Part shown: positions 1-7,974 of the stretch, piece after piece
Numbering within the stretch: position 1 is the stretch's first letter
Layout of the letters: each line of letters begins with the position of its first letter
NCBI GenBank assembly: GCA_024274705.1
Contig: JAJSAL010000005.1
Location: 1 to 52,458 of the forward strand
DNA from: Spirochaetota bacterium
Lineage (GTDB): Bacteria; Spirochaetota; Spirochaetia; SPDA01; JAJSAL01
Direction: 5' to 3'
DNA: 52,458 bases
Made by a program: the position numbers and the translations under genes
The notes under the pieces: model-generated
The model's input: the letters and a program-made list of their open reading frames with translations, nothing else
Told to the model about the DNA's origin: nothing
Database searches by the model: none

Positions 1-1
1 A

Positions 2-163
2 ACTCTACCGGTTGTTATTTCCAGTTTTATTTCCGATAAATATCTCGACTGGGGATCGATGTCGGCCATCGGCACCCTTATGCTGATACCGATAGGTATT
101 TTCTCTCTGTTTTCTCAAAAATATCTGGTTCGGGGACTTACATTCGGCGCTGTAAAAGGATAA
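2..163 (+). CDS. ABC sugar transporter permease, C-terminal end (partial)
   Basis: The window opens inside this gene; only the last 53 codons are present, read in frame 2 to a TAA at 161-163. The fragment has one hydrophobic segment followed by Y-L-V-R-G-L-T-F-G-A-V-K-G, the typical C-terminus of the MalG-type (second) inner-membrane permease of carbohydrate ABC importers. The next gene starts 5 bases after the stop, so this transporter heads the catabolic operon that runs to 7153. The binding protein, the first permease and any ATPase must lie upstream of the window. The family call rests on the C-terminal motif and the context. Confidence 0.8.
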   Translation, partial: TLPVVISSFISDKYLDWGSMSAIGTLMLIPIGIFSLFSQKYLVRGLTFGAVKG

Positions 164-168
164 TCTAT

Positions 169-1569
169 GTGAATACTAAACAACAAAGAGACAATGTGCT
201 TCTCGGCTTTTGTCCAATTGGAAAATTCGTTTTTTCCCATGAAGACGCTTTACGGTTTAAGAAGCTCCTCGAGGAAAAAATGCGGCAGCTGAATATCAAG
301 TTTATCGGTATTGATAAGGTAGTCAAAGATGGAATAGTCCGGGATATAAAAGATGTTCAATCTGTAGTTGATTTTTTTTCCCGGAAAAAGATCGACGCGG
401 TTTTTATGCCCCACTGCAATTTCGGAACTGAGAATGCTGTCGGTGTTTTAGGCAGAGACTTGGGTGTTCCTGTCGTTGTGTGGGCCCCCAGAGATGAAGC
501 GCCTCTGGCAGACGGGTCTCGCCTTCGGGATTCTCTCTGCGGCTTATTTGCTTCAACTAAGGTCTTAAGCAAGCTGAAAGTACCTTTTACGTACATCGAG
601 AACTGCAGGATCGATGAAAAACCTTTTGAAGAGGGAATGAGGAAATTCCTCTCCGCAGTTAATGTGTCCAGGACTTTCAGAAAAGGTATGCGCATAGGTC
701 ACATCGGCCAGAGGATTGATTTTTTCTGGACAACTATCATTAACGAAAGTGAACTCTTAGACAAGTTTAAAATTGAAATACTCCCTGTGGACATGGTGGA
801 GTTCCTCGGAAAGGTTAACAATCTCGCTGAGAAGATGGCCGACCGATATAGGGACGAACTGGTTTTAATAAAAGAGCTCTTTACTATTGAAGGATTCAAG
901 GATGATATTCCTTTAATAAAAATGCTCGCCTTAAGGGACCAGATACTGGAAGAAGCTTCAGAGAACGGACTTGATGGTATTGCACTACAGTCATTCATGT
1001 CTATAGTTGATACCCTCGATTGCTACACCGGCCTTGCAACCGCCTATGCGGGAAACACAATCCCCATCGGTATGGAGTCGGACATCCACGGGACTATCAG
1101 CAACATCATACTGGAAAAGGCGTGTTTTCACAAAGACCCTGCCTACCTTGCAGACATTACCATACGTCATCCTGAGAATGACAACGGTGTTTTGATATGG
1201 CATTCCGACGCACCTTTGGATTTATGTCATGAGGATGTGAAACCGAGGCTGGGAAACCATTGGATTCTTCCGAGCCCCCTCTCAGGCATGTCACATTTCC
1301 GCCTGAAGGACGGACCCGTTACTGTTGCCCGGTTCGACGGAGAAGGGGGGGAGTACAAGCTCCTTATGGGACAGGGCGAATCCATAGAAGGGCCCTATAC
1401 TTTGAATAACTATCTCTGGATTGAAGTGAAGGACTGGCTGAAATGGGAAAGGACCCTTATGGAAGGTCCCTTTATCCATCACGCTGGGATTACATATGGG
1501 CACCATCAGGAGGTCCTCGTTGAAGCGTGCAAGTATATTCCCTCACTTGAGCCTTTAGTGCTCGACTGA
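169..1569 (+). CDS. L-fucose/L-arabinose isomerase-like protein
   Basis: A 466-residue protein with a GTG start; an AAAAGGA stretch at 154-160, inside the end of the permease gene, can serve as ribosome binding site. The sequence has the layout of the fucose/arabinose isomerase superfamily (COG2407 type): an N-terminal Rossmann-like part, a W-A-P-R-D-E-A-P-L block near residue 105 with D-S-L-C-G-L-F-A shortly after, an E-S-D-I-H-G block near residue 304 and an I-W-H-S-D-A-P-L block near 345. Members interconvert aldoses and ketoses with a divalent metal, or are uncharacterised homologues. Its place after a sugar permease and in an operon with an FGGY kinase suggests it isomerises the imported sugar to a ketose for phosphorylation (inference). 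The substrate cannot be read from the sequence. Confidence 0.8.
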   Translation: MNTKQQRDNVLLGFCPIGKFVFSHEDALRFKKLLEEKMRQLNIKFIGIDKVVKDGIVRDIKDVQSVVDFFSRKKIDAVFMPHCNFGTENAVGVLGRDLGVPVVVWAPRDEAPLADGSRLRDSLCGLFASTKVLSKLKVPFTYIENCRIDEKPFEEGMRKFLSAVNVSRTFRKGMRIGHIGQRIDFFWTTIINESELLDKFKIEILPVDMVEFLGKVNNLAEKMADRYRDELVLIKELFTIEGFKDDIPLIKMLALRDQILEEASENGLDGIALQSFMSIVDTLDCYTGLATAYAGNTIPIGMESDIHGTISNIILEKACFHKDPAYLADITIRHPENDNGVLIWHSDAPLDLCHEDVKPRLGNHWILPSPLSGMSHFRLKDGPVTVARFDGEGGEYKLLMGQGESIEGPYTLNNYLWIEVKDWLKWERTLMEGPFIHHAGITYGHHQEVLVEACKYIPSLEPLVLD

Positions 1570-1589
1570 TCAAACAGGAGGAGCATCAA

Positions 1590-2015
1590 TTGACATCAAG
1601 GGAAAGAGTACTAAAAGCGATCAACCATGAAGAACCTGACCGGCTGCCCTTGGATATAGGTAGTAACGTTCAGAGCGGCATCATGGCCCATGCCCTTGAC
1701 CGTCTTCGAAGATATCTGGGATTTACCACTAAACCGGTAAAAGTCTACGGGGTTTTTCCTCCGGAACTTTTTGAAGAACTGCACATGCCCCATTTTACCA
1801 TTCTTAACAAGTGGATCCATGAGAATACATCCTGGAAAACCTGGGTCCACTCCTGCGGTTCCATAAGCCGTATTCTTCCGTACATAGTGAAGAGCGGGTT
1901 TATTTTTAATACGGTGCATAATATCCAGCATGGTACTCCTCCTGAAAATGTTACAACTGCGTATGATACAGCCTATCAATATGGCGATTACCCTATACTG
2001 AGCCTTTCATTATGA
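1590..2015 (+). pseudogene. Shortened UroD/MtaA-family protein with internal deletions
   Basis: This is an open frame of 141 codons (TTG start with AGGAGG at 1577-1582), but family members have about 340-390 residues. Residues 1-66 match the family N-terminus (T-S-R-E-R-V-L-K-A-I-N-H-E-E-P-D-R). The next residues jump to the zinc-ligand segment W-V-H-S-C-G-S (about 85-91), and from residue 104 to the C-terminal V-H-N-I-Q-H-G-T-P-P-E-N-V. The central barrel and the segment after the H-x-C-G motif are missing, so two in-frame deletions appear to have occurred, near 1788 and near 1902. The stop overlaps the NagA-like start (ATGA), so translational coupling is kept. It is probably a non-functional relic that still supports expression of the next gene; a functional mini-protein is less likely. 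Confidence 0.75.
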
Positions 2016-3199
2016 ATAGAACGCTTATTAAAAAGGCCGATCTCGTACTGCCCGACAAAGTCGTTCGCGACAAGGATGTCCTGGTTGAAAATGGAAAAAT
2101 TATCAGAATAGGAAATGGGGGGAGCCTTTCATGCAGGGATCAGGAAGTATGCGTTGACGGAAATGGGCTATACCTATCTCCTGGATTTATCGATATCCAT
2201 TTCCACGGGATGCACTCTTATCTTGTTGACAACGGTCCTGAAGATCTTGAGCAAATTTGCTGCAGGCTTCCGGCCTACGGGGTTACCGGGTTTCTCCCAA
2301 CAGTCACTCCGCGGCCGGAAGGGAAGGATGCGGAATTCCTTTCAACTTTATCGACAACTACATATAAAGGCACTCACGTTCTCGGTTTCTTTCTCGAAGG
2401 GCCCTTTGTTGCCATAACCGGGGCGCTTCCTCCGGAGGGACTCGGTACGCCATCCGAAAAACGTGTGCGCAGTATGAGGGATGCATGTCTGCCCTATAGA
2501 GCGGTATTCGCTGTGTCTCCCGATCTTCCGGGTTCCATGGAGTGCATACCCATAATGGCTGAAAACGAAGCCCCGGTATTTCTTACCCATACCCGGGCGA
2601 CAGTAGAGCAGACACTGGAAGGCATTGGAAAAGGGATTAGTCACGCCACCCACTTCTATGATGTTTTCCCTCTCCCTGAAGAAACCGATCCAGGGGTCCG
2701 GCCTGCGGGCGCAGTTGAAGCTGTTCTATCTGAACCACATGTAAGTGTGGATTTTATCCTCGACGGAGAGCATGTCGATCCGATTGTTGTAAAAATGGCG
2801 CTCCAATGTAAGGGCCCTGATAAAGTGTGTCTTATTTCGGATGCCAATCGCGGCGCTGGACTTCCTCCCGGAGTCTATGCAGGCATTGGGGGCAGTGAAG
2901 TTAAATTCGCATACCCCGGAGCACCGGCCAGGATGACAAAAAACACGAGTAGCCCCGGAGGGTTGGCAGGAAGCGGCCTATTACTGAATATGGCCGTGGC
3001 AAATGCCTTGAAGTTTCTAACAATCGACTTGCCTCTTGGTGTAAGGATGGCATCTCTTAACCCTGCAAGAGTTCTCGGTTTAGCCGATAAAAAGGGAATA
3101 ATAGAAGAAGGATATGATGCCGACCTGGTACTTATGGATACGTCATTGAACATACGAAAAACCTGGGTCTCTGGATCCTGTTGTTTCAGCGCTGAATAA
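2012..3199 (+). CDS. nagA: N-acetylglucosamine-6-phosphate deacetylase-like amidohydrolase
   Basis: A 395-residue amidohydrolase of the NagA family, which removes acetate from N-acetylated amino-sugar 6-phosphates in the cytoplasm. Visible family marks are G-F-I-D-I-H-F-H-G near residue 60 (metal site), F-L-E-G-P-F near 130 (metal-binding Glu), S-H-A-T-H-F near 210, and L-I-S-D-A near 275 (catalytic Asp). The usual Asn after S-H-A-T-H-x-x is Asp here, a variation that may reflect a different substrate. The start overlaps the previous stop by four bases. The neighbours (sugar transporter, kinase, ceramidase-like amide hydrolase) suggest breakdown of an N-acylated sugar; the exact substrate is inference. 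Confidence 0.85.
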   Translation: MNRTLIKKADLVLPDKVVRDKDVLVENGKIIRIGNGGSLSCRDQEVCVDGNGLYLSPGFIDIHFHGMHSYLVDNGPEDLEQICCRLPAYGVTGFLPTVTPRPEGKDAEFLSTLSTTTYKGTHVLGFFLEGPFVAITGALPPEGLGTPSEKRVRSMRDACLPYRAVFAVSPDLPGSMECIPIMAENEAPVFLTHTRATVEQTLEGIGKGISHATHFYDVFPLPEETDPGVRPAGAVEAVLSEPHVSVDFILDGEHVDPIVVKMALQCKGPDKVCLISDANRGAGLPPGVYAGIGGSEVKFAYPGAPARMTKNTSSPGGLAGSGLLLNMAVANALKFLTIDLPLGVRMASLNPARVLGLADKKGIIEEGYDADLVLMDTSLNIRKTWVSGSCCFSAE

Positions 3200-3222
3200 A
3201 TCAAATAAGGAATAAGAGTATA

Positions 3223-4551
3223 GTGAAAACACTAAAAGCCGGCTCAGCCTGCGATGAAATAACGCCGATAGACAGCCAGTTTCTCTTCGGCTATCCCCAT
3301 GTGGAGCGATACAGCACAGGAATTCACGATCCGCTCTATTGTTCAGCCCTCTGTCTGGAATCGCAGGGGACAACACAGATGTTCATCTCCAATGACATTA
3401 TTTTTGTTGGAAAAGAAAGCGTCGGGAGAATTCGCAAAAAAATATCAGCAGAAACCGGAATCCCAGGGAAAAATATCCTGGTAAGTGCTTCACATACCCA
3501 TTCAGGACCGATAACTGTTAATTATTTAAACAGCGAAAACGATCCTGTGGTGCCAAAAGCTGATCTGGAATATATACGGTATATGGAAGAGACAATAACC
3601 CGCACAGGGATCCAAGCCGCTTCTTCTATGGTTCCTTGTGAAATCGGTTTATCCGTTGCCAAGGGTAAAGGAGTCGGCACAAACCGCAGGAACCCTTCAG
3701 GTCCTTGTGATCCTGATGTTCCTGTTCTCGCTGTAAGGGGTGTTGGCGATAAAAAACTGCAAGCGGTTATGATCGTATATTCTATGCACCCAACTGTTCT
3801 TCATGAAGATTCTTCTTTAGTAAGTGCTGATTTCCCCGGAATGACCAGAGAATTCCTTTCCCGGATTCTTGGACCTGAATGTGCTATTCTGTACCATACC
3901 GGGTGTGAAGGTAACCAGAGCCCAAGGCATGTAACGAAGGGCAACACCTTTGAAGAAGCAAAGCGTTTAGGATATATGCTGGGAAAAGCGATCGAAGCAG
4001 TTATTCCGGAAATCATATATCAGCCTGAAGCGGACCTTGCAGTCTTCCTGAAAGAAATCGATCTGCCAAGACGGAATTTCCCGAGCGTAAAAGAATCGGA
4101 AATCAAGCTTAAACATGCAGTGGAAAAATTAGAGAACCTACGGAAAAACGGGGCCTCACGGCAGGAAATACGGACCGCGGAATGTGATTGGTTCGGTGCG
4201 GAAGAGACCCTCACACTTTCAAAAGCTCAGGAGTGGGGACGCATGGATGCTGCATATGCCGGTTGTCTACCTGCGGAGATCCACCTTCTATCCGTGGGAA
4301 AATGGACATTTGTAGGATGGCCCGGGGAAATCTTCATTGAATTCGCCCTGAAGATTCGGAGGGAATTCCCCGACACCTTCATTATCAACTTAGCCAATGG
4401 TGAGCTTCAGGGGTATATCGTTACCAAAGAGGCTGAAGAGGAAGGGGGATACGAAGCTTCCAATGGGTTATTCGGTCCGGAATGTGGGGATATCCTTATA
4501 AAAGAAACTGTGGATCTCATACTCCAGAATAGTACGAGAAAACCGGAATAA
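3223..4551 (+). CDS. Neutral/alkaline ceramidase-like hydrolase, N-terminal domain family
   Basis: A 442-residue protein (GTG start) of the neutral/alkaline non-lysosomal ceramidase superfamily. The zinc-site motif S-H-T-H-S-G-P lies near residue 90, a second histidine sits in S-M-H-P-T near 188, and C-E-G-N-Q-S-P-R near 228 corresponds to the family's G-D-x-S-P block. True ceramidases are 650-700 residues with a C-terminal immunoglobulin-like domain; that domain is absent, and no signal peptide is evident. This fits the shorter cytoplasmic homologues often found in sugar operons of bacteria. It probably hydrolyses an amide or ester of a small polyhydroxylated substrate and not ceramide (inference). 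Confidence 0.8.
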   Translation: MKTLKAGSACDEITPIDSQFLFGYPHVERYSTGIHDPLYCSALCLESQGTTQMFISNDIIFVGKESVGRIRKKISAETGIPGKNILVSASHTHSGPITVNYLNSENDPVVPKADLEYIRYMEETITRTGIQAASSMVPCEIGLSVAKGKGVGTNRRNPSGPCDPDVPVLAVRGVGDKKLQAVMIVYSMHPTVLHEDSSLVSADFPGMTREFLSRILGPECAILYHTGCEGNQSPRHVTKGNTFEEAKRLGYMLGKAIEAVIPEIIYQPEADLAVFLKEIDLPRRNFPSVKESEIKLKHAVEKLENLRKNGASRQEIRTAECDWFGAEETLTLSKAQEWGRMDAAYAGCLPAEIHLLSVGKWTFVGWPGEIFIEFALKIRREFPDTFIINLANGELQGYIVTKEAEEEGGYEASNGLFGPECGDILIKETVDLILQNSTRKPE

Positions 4552-4562
4552 GGCTGCAGGTC

Positions 4563-6050
4563 ATGGAGGCTGTTCTCGGTATTGATCTCGGCACCAGCTA
4601 CTTTAAAGCCGGTGTTTTTTCCAGGAAGGGAGATCTTCTTGGACTGGCAAGAGTCCCTGTTGTCCCTGAATCCATAGACTGGATACGATGTGAAGTTTCC
4701 ACTCTTCAGTTTCGAAAATATGTTGTTGAATGTATCAGCGCAGCTCTCAGGGAATCAAAATGCGGTCCCAATGACATTAAAGGGGTGTCTTACTCTTCCC
4801 AGGCAAACAGTTTCCTTCTTCTGGATAAAAACAGCACTCCTCTTACTCCAATATTCCTATGGACCGACAGAAGATCTATTCCGACCGGGGAAAGGGTCGG
4901 TGATTATCCTGGGAAAGAACTTTTCCTGCGGAAAGATTTCCTCTTAACTACAGGCATAGACATTACTGGTCCCCAGGGTTGTGTTCCGAAACTTCTCTGG
5001 GTTCGAAAAAACAGTCCTGAAATTTGGGAAAAGACTGCTTCTGTTATGAATGTCTCGGATTATCTTACCTTTCTTTTTACCGGTACTTTTTCAGGAGACG
5101 CGGGAACGGCATCTCTTCTCGGCTTGCTGGACCTTAAGAGAGGGGACTGGTGGGAGGATGGATTTGAGCAAATCGAAGTGAGTTCCTCGCTGTTTTCCAC
5201 GCCCCTCCCTCCGGGAACCGTTGCTGGAGATGTAACTCCTTATGCTGCTGCAGAATTCCATCTGAAACCCGGTATTCCCTTTGCTGTAGGAAGTTTGGAT
5301 CACCATGTTGCCGCTTTAGGGGCAGGAGCTGGAGTTGTATCTGATTTTGTGGAGTCTACTGGAACGGTTATTGCCTGTTTTACTTCTCTTAAGGATTACG
5401 CACCTCTTAAAGGGTGTGCCATGGGTCCCGGCTTTCAGGGGCAGGCACCCTATTACCGCCTTGCGTTCCATGACTGTGGAGCGGTGGTCCTGGACTGGTA
5501 CTCCAGGAATTTCGTTCCTGATGTTCCTTTTGAAGTACTGGTTCACTCTGCGAAAGAGGTACCTCCCGGATCCGGCGGACTCACAGCCCTTCCCTGCGCC
5601 CATTTGTATCCTGACCTGCAGGGATTTATCGGGAAGGGGAAATACACTCCGGGTTATTATATTCGGGCATCCATGGAATCCGTAGCAGCAACCTTGAAAG
5701 GCCTGCTCAAGAGAATGGTCCTGGAGAATACACCTGAGAGTATGGTCGCCACAGGCGGGGGCGCCAAAAGCGATCTGTGGCTTTCGATAAAGGCGGGTCT
5801 TATCGGCTGTGACTTTATAACGACCTTATGTCCTGAGCCGGCAACATCCGGCGCCGGGATTCTTGCCGGAACAGCCGCAGGCTGGGCAGACAATCCTGTG
5901 GACCTTTCACACAGTTGGTTCCGGGTTTCCCGGAGAGTCAGCCCTGATAGTTCTCTTAGTCGAATATACACCGTCTGGTACGATGAATACCGAAGAATTC
6001 TTCAAAGGCAAAAGAAGGGGGCTGTCCGATGGTCCACCGAAAGACGATAA
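4563..6050 (+). CDS. FGGY-family carbohydrate kinase (xylulokinase-like)
   Basis: A 495-residue FGGY kinase, which transfers phosphate from ATP to a ketose or polyol. The N-terminal phosphate-binding G-I-D-L-G-T-S-Y-F-K begins at residue 5. G-S-L-D-H-H near residue 244 carries the catalytic Asp, and A-T-G-G-G-A-K-S-D near 397 is the second-domain ATP site. It follows the ceramidase-like gene by 11 bases. A fucose-isomerase-like protein upstream and this kinase form the usual isomerise-then-phosphorylate pair. Its 3' end overlaps the small membrane ORF at 6029. Substrate unknown; xylulose, ribulose or a deoxyketose are all possible. Confidence 0.9.
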   Translation: MEAVLGIDLGTSYFKAGVFSRKGDLLGLARVPVVPESIDWIRCEVSTLQFRKYVVECISAALRESKCGPNDIKGVSYSSQANSFLLLDKNSTPLTPIFLWTDRRSIPTGERVGDYPGKELFLRKDFLLTTGIDITGPQGCVPKLLWVRKNSPEIWEKTASVMNVSDYLTFLFTGTFSGDAGTASLLGLLDLKRGDWWEDGFEQIEVSSSLFSTPLPPGTVAGDVTPYAAAEFHLKPGIPFAVGSLDHHVAALGAGAGVVSDFVESTGTVIACFTSLKDYAPLKGCAMGPGFQGQAPYYRLAFHDCGAVVLDWYSRNFVPDVPFEVLVHSAKEVPPGSGGLTALPCAHLYPDLQGFIGKGKYTPGYYIRASMESVAATLKGLLKRMVLENTPESMVATGGGAKSDLWLSIKAGLIGCDFITTLCPEPATSGAGILAGTAAGWADNPVDLSHSWFRVSRRVSPDSSLSRIYTVWYDEYRRILQRQKKGAVRWSTERR

Positions 6051-6205
6051 ATTTCCAGCTTACAGGAGTCCTGTTTTCACTAACGGCGTTTGCTTTCATG
6101 TCTTTGTACCTGCCCAGGTCAACAGGAAAACTGAAGGAGGGGACAGCCCTGTTAGCAGCCTGTATGACCGTACTGTTTTTAGCTGAAAACAGAAAAAAGA
6201 ACTGA
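6029..6205 (+). CDS. Small membrane protein, 58 residues
   Basis: This ORF begins inside the 3' end of the kinase gene in another frame (ATG 6029, TGA 6203) and has a purine-rich AAGGGGG just upstream at a suitable distance. The product has a basic N-terminus (M-V-H-R-K), a hydrophobic segment at residues 9-28, a short basic loop and a second hydrophobic segment at 39-53, ending in N-R-K-K-N. That pattern fits a two-helix inner-membrane miniprotein. I do not recognise a family. It fills the gap between kinase and next gene, so the operon would otherwise hold about 175 non-coding bases. A comparable small membrane protein sits in the second sugar operon (44797-45021). Confidence 0.55.
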   Translation: MVHRKTINFQLTGVLFSLTAFAFMSLYLPRSTGKLKEGTALLAACMTVLFLAENRKKN

Positions 6206-6226
6206 TTCTTGGCCCAGGAGGAGAAA

Positions 6227-7153
6227 ATGAGATATCAAGACACCGGTGAACTGCACAGAGATTTTCATCTTTCCACGAACGGAACGATTTCCTATGTCCT
6301 CGAAAAATACGGGGAAGATTTTTTACGTGAACTTTTCAGAAGAACAGCTCAATTCGTTTATAAAGATATTTATCAACATCTTAAACAGGGCGATACAGGA
6401 GCTTTGTTGGAGCATTGGAACTATTATTTTCACAGGGAAGGAGGAGATTTCTCCTTAACTGAAGATGCGGATGGTATTACCTTCCATGTAAAAAAATGCC
6501 CAGCCGCGAGTTACATAATACAAAGGGAAGGGAAAGTCCCGGAGACCTTTTTCCTTCAGGTAACTCTGCTGAACGAAGGATGGTCTGAAAACACACCTTT
6601 TTCTATTGAAACTCAGATTTTAGGCGATACGGAATATATCATGACCGTAAGGAGGAATACTAAGGTGGATGAACTGGACAAAGGATTCGATGTAGCTCTT
6701 CAAGGGGAATTTGCCCGGCAGGCAGCGCAGCGGGTACGGGACACCGTGAACTCCTGGGGCCTGAAACTGCCTGATGTGGAACCCCTGGTTCTCGATTTCG
6801 GACTCGGGGAATTTGAAAAGACAGGCGAGGTTGAATTCTGGATAGCGAATGAAAACGAAGCCGGTTATTGCGGGAAGTTTCTCTTCGTCTTTCCCGGCCA
6901 AACCTGCCCCAGGCATATGCACAAGGAAAAACTGGAAACATTTTTTATCGTCAAAGGAAAAGTACTGATGTGTCATGACGGCAGGGAATTCGTTATGGCC
7001 AAGGGCGATGTGCTTAGAGTTGAGACCGGAACACTGCATAGTTTTACCGGAATCGAACCTACCCTGCTTCTGGAGGTTTCCAGACCATCCTTTATAGAGG
7101 ATAATTTTTTTGAAAATGTAAAGATACCCATAGGGGGAAACTACAAACCTTAA
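6227..7153 (+). CDS. ATC-hydrolase-like domain fused to a cupin domain
   Basis: I chose ATG 6227 over an in-frame TTG at 6209 because AGGAGGAG (6216-6223) is correctly spaced for it; the product is 308 residues. Residues 10-145 resemble the L-2-amino-thiazoline-4-carboxylate hydrolase-like family, with R-D-F-H near 11-14, E-H-W-N-Y-Y-F near 62-68 and the K-K-C-P-A block at 89-93. Residues 215-285 form a cupin: G-Q-T-C-P-R-H-M-H then E give metal ligands H230, H232 and E237, and G-T-L-H-S-F gives H271. Cupins of this type include sugar isomerases. The fusion is unusual and its function unknown. It is the last gene of the operon and meets kdsB tail to tail. Confidence 0.75.
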   Translation: MRYQDTGELHRDFHLSTNGTISYVLEKYGEDFLRELFRRTAQFVYKDIYQHLKQGDTGALLEHWNYYFHREGGDFSLTEDADGITFHVKKCPAASYIIQREGKVPETFFLQVTLLNEGWSENTPFSIETQILGDTEYIMTVRRNTKVDELDKGFDVALQGEFARQAAQRVRDTVNSWGLKLPDVEPLVLDFGLGEFEKTGEVEFWIANENEAGYCGKFLFVFPGQTCPRHMHKEKLETFFIVKGKVLMCHDGREFVMAKGDVLRVETGTLHSFTGIEPTLLLEVSRPSFIEDNFFENVKIPIGGNYKP

Positions 7154-7163
7154 AGGTCCTCAG

Positions 7164-7898
7164 TTAATCATTTTTTCCGGTAATGATGCTTCGAGCCCTT
7201 TCCAAATCTTCTTTCGTGTCTATACTCAGCGCCTCGTATGAAAACTGCGTTTCAATTACCATCATTTTATAACCATTTTCAAGGACCTTTAGCTGTTCTA
7301 AAGACTCTGCTTGTGATAAGGGAGTATCCTCCAATTCACAGTACTTCAATAAAAAAGGTTTTCTATAGGCGTATATACCGATATGCTCGTAAACTCTATG
7401 GTTTTCTTTGTAGCGGGGAAATGGAATTAAAGACCGGCTGAAATAGAGGGCAAATCCATTCTTATCACATACGACTTTGACAACATTCGGATCCGAAAAA
7501 CTCTCTTTATAAATTTGATAACACATGGTTGCAGTGTATAAACTCTCATCACGAATCATGACCTCAGCAAGTTCATCAATCATTTCAGTCTTTATTAAAG
7601 GCTCATCACCCTGTATGTTTATAATCACCTCGACATCCAGGTTTTTGACAACTTCGGCAGCCCGGCTGGTACCGTTAGGATGTTCTACAGATGTCATTAC
7701 AGCGGTTCCGCCGAAAAGCTTGACTGCTTCAACGATTCTTTCGTCATCGGTAGCGACTATTACCTCATCTATAAGCCTTGCTTGCAGGGCTTTTTCATAC
7801 ACATGCTGTATCATCGCTTTACCGCCTATATCCTTTAGAGGCTTACCAGGCAGCCGGGTTGAAGCGTATCGAGCTGGGATAATACCTGCAATTTTCAT
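7164..7898 (-). CDS. kdsB: 3-deoxy-manno-octulosonate cytidylyltransferase
   Basis: A 244-residue KdsB homologue, which activates KDO with CTP to CMP-KDO. It shows the N-terminal I-P-A-R-Y-A-S-T-R-L-P-G-K-P signature, V-A-T-D-D-E-R near residue 48 and N-I-Q-G-D-E-P-L near 95. The start at 7898 is preferred over a longer in-frame start because family homology begins at M-K-I-A-G and GAGAGGA lies 7 bases upstream. It is probably cotranscribed with the deoxyhypusine-synthase-like gene 76 bases upstream. No other KDO or LPS gene is in the window, so the end product (CMP-KDO or a related nulosonate) is open. Confidence 0.9.
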   Translation of the reverse strand: MKIAGIIPARYASTRLPGKPLKDIGGKAMIQHVYEKALQARLIDEVIVATDDERIVEAVKLFGGTAVMTSVEHPNGTSRAAEVVKNLDVEVIINIQGDEPLIKTEMIDELAEVMIRDESLYTATMCYQIYKESFSDPNVVKVVCDKNGFALYFSRSLIPFPRYKENHRVYEHIGIYAYRKPFLLKYCELEDTPLSQAESLEQLKVLENGYKMMVIETQFSYEALSIDTKEDLERARSIITGKND

Positions 7899-7974
7899 GT
7901 TTTTCTTCCTCTCAATAACTTGTCTTCCGTATCCTCTTTTACTATCCGGACACACAGGGTCCCTGCCGAAGTCA

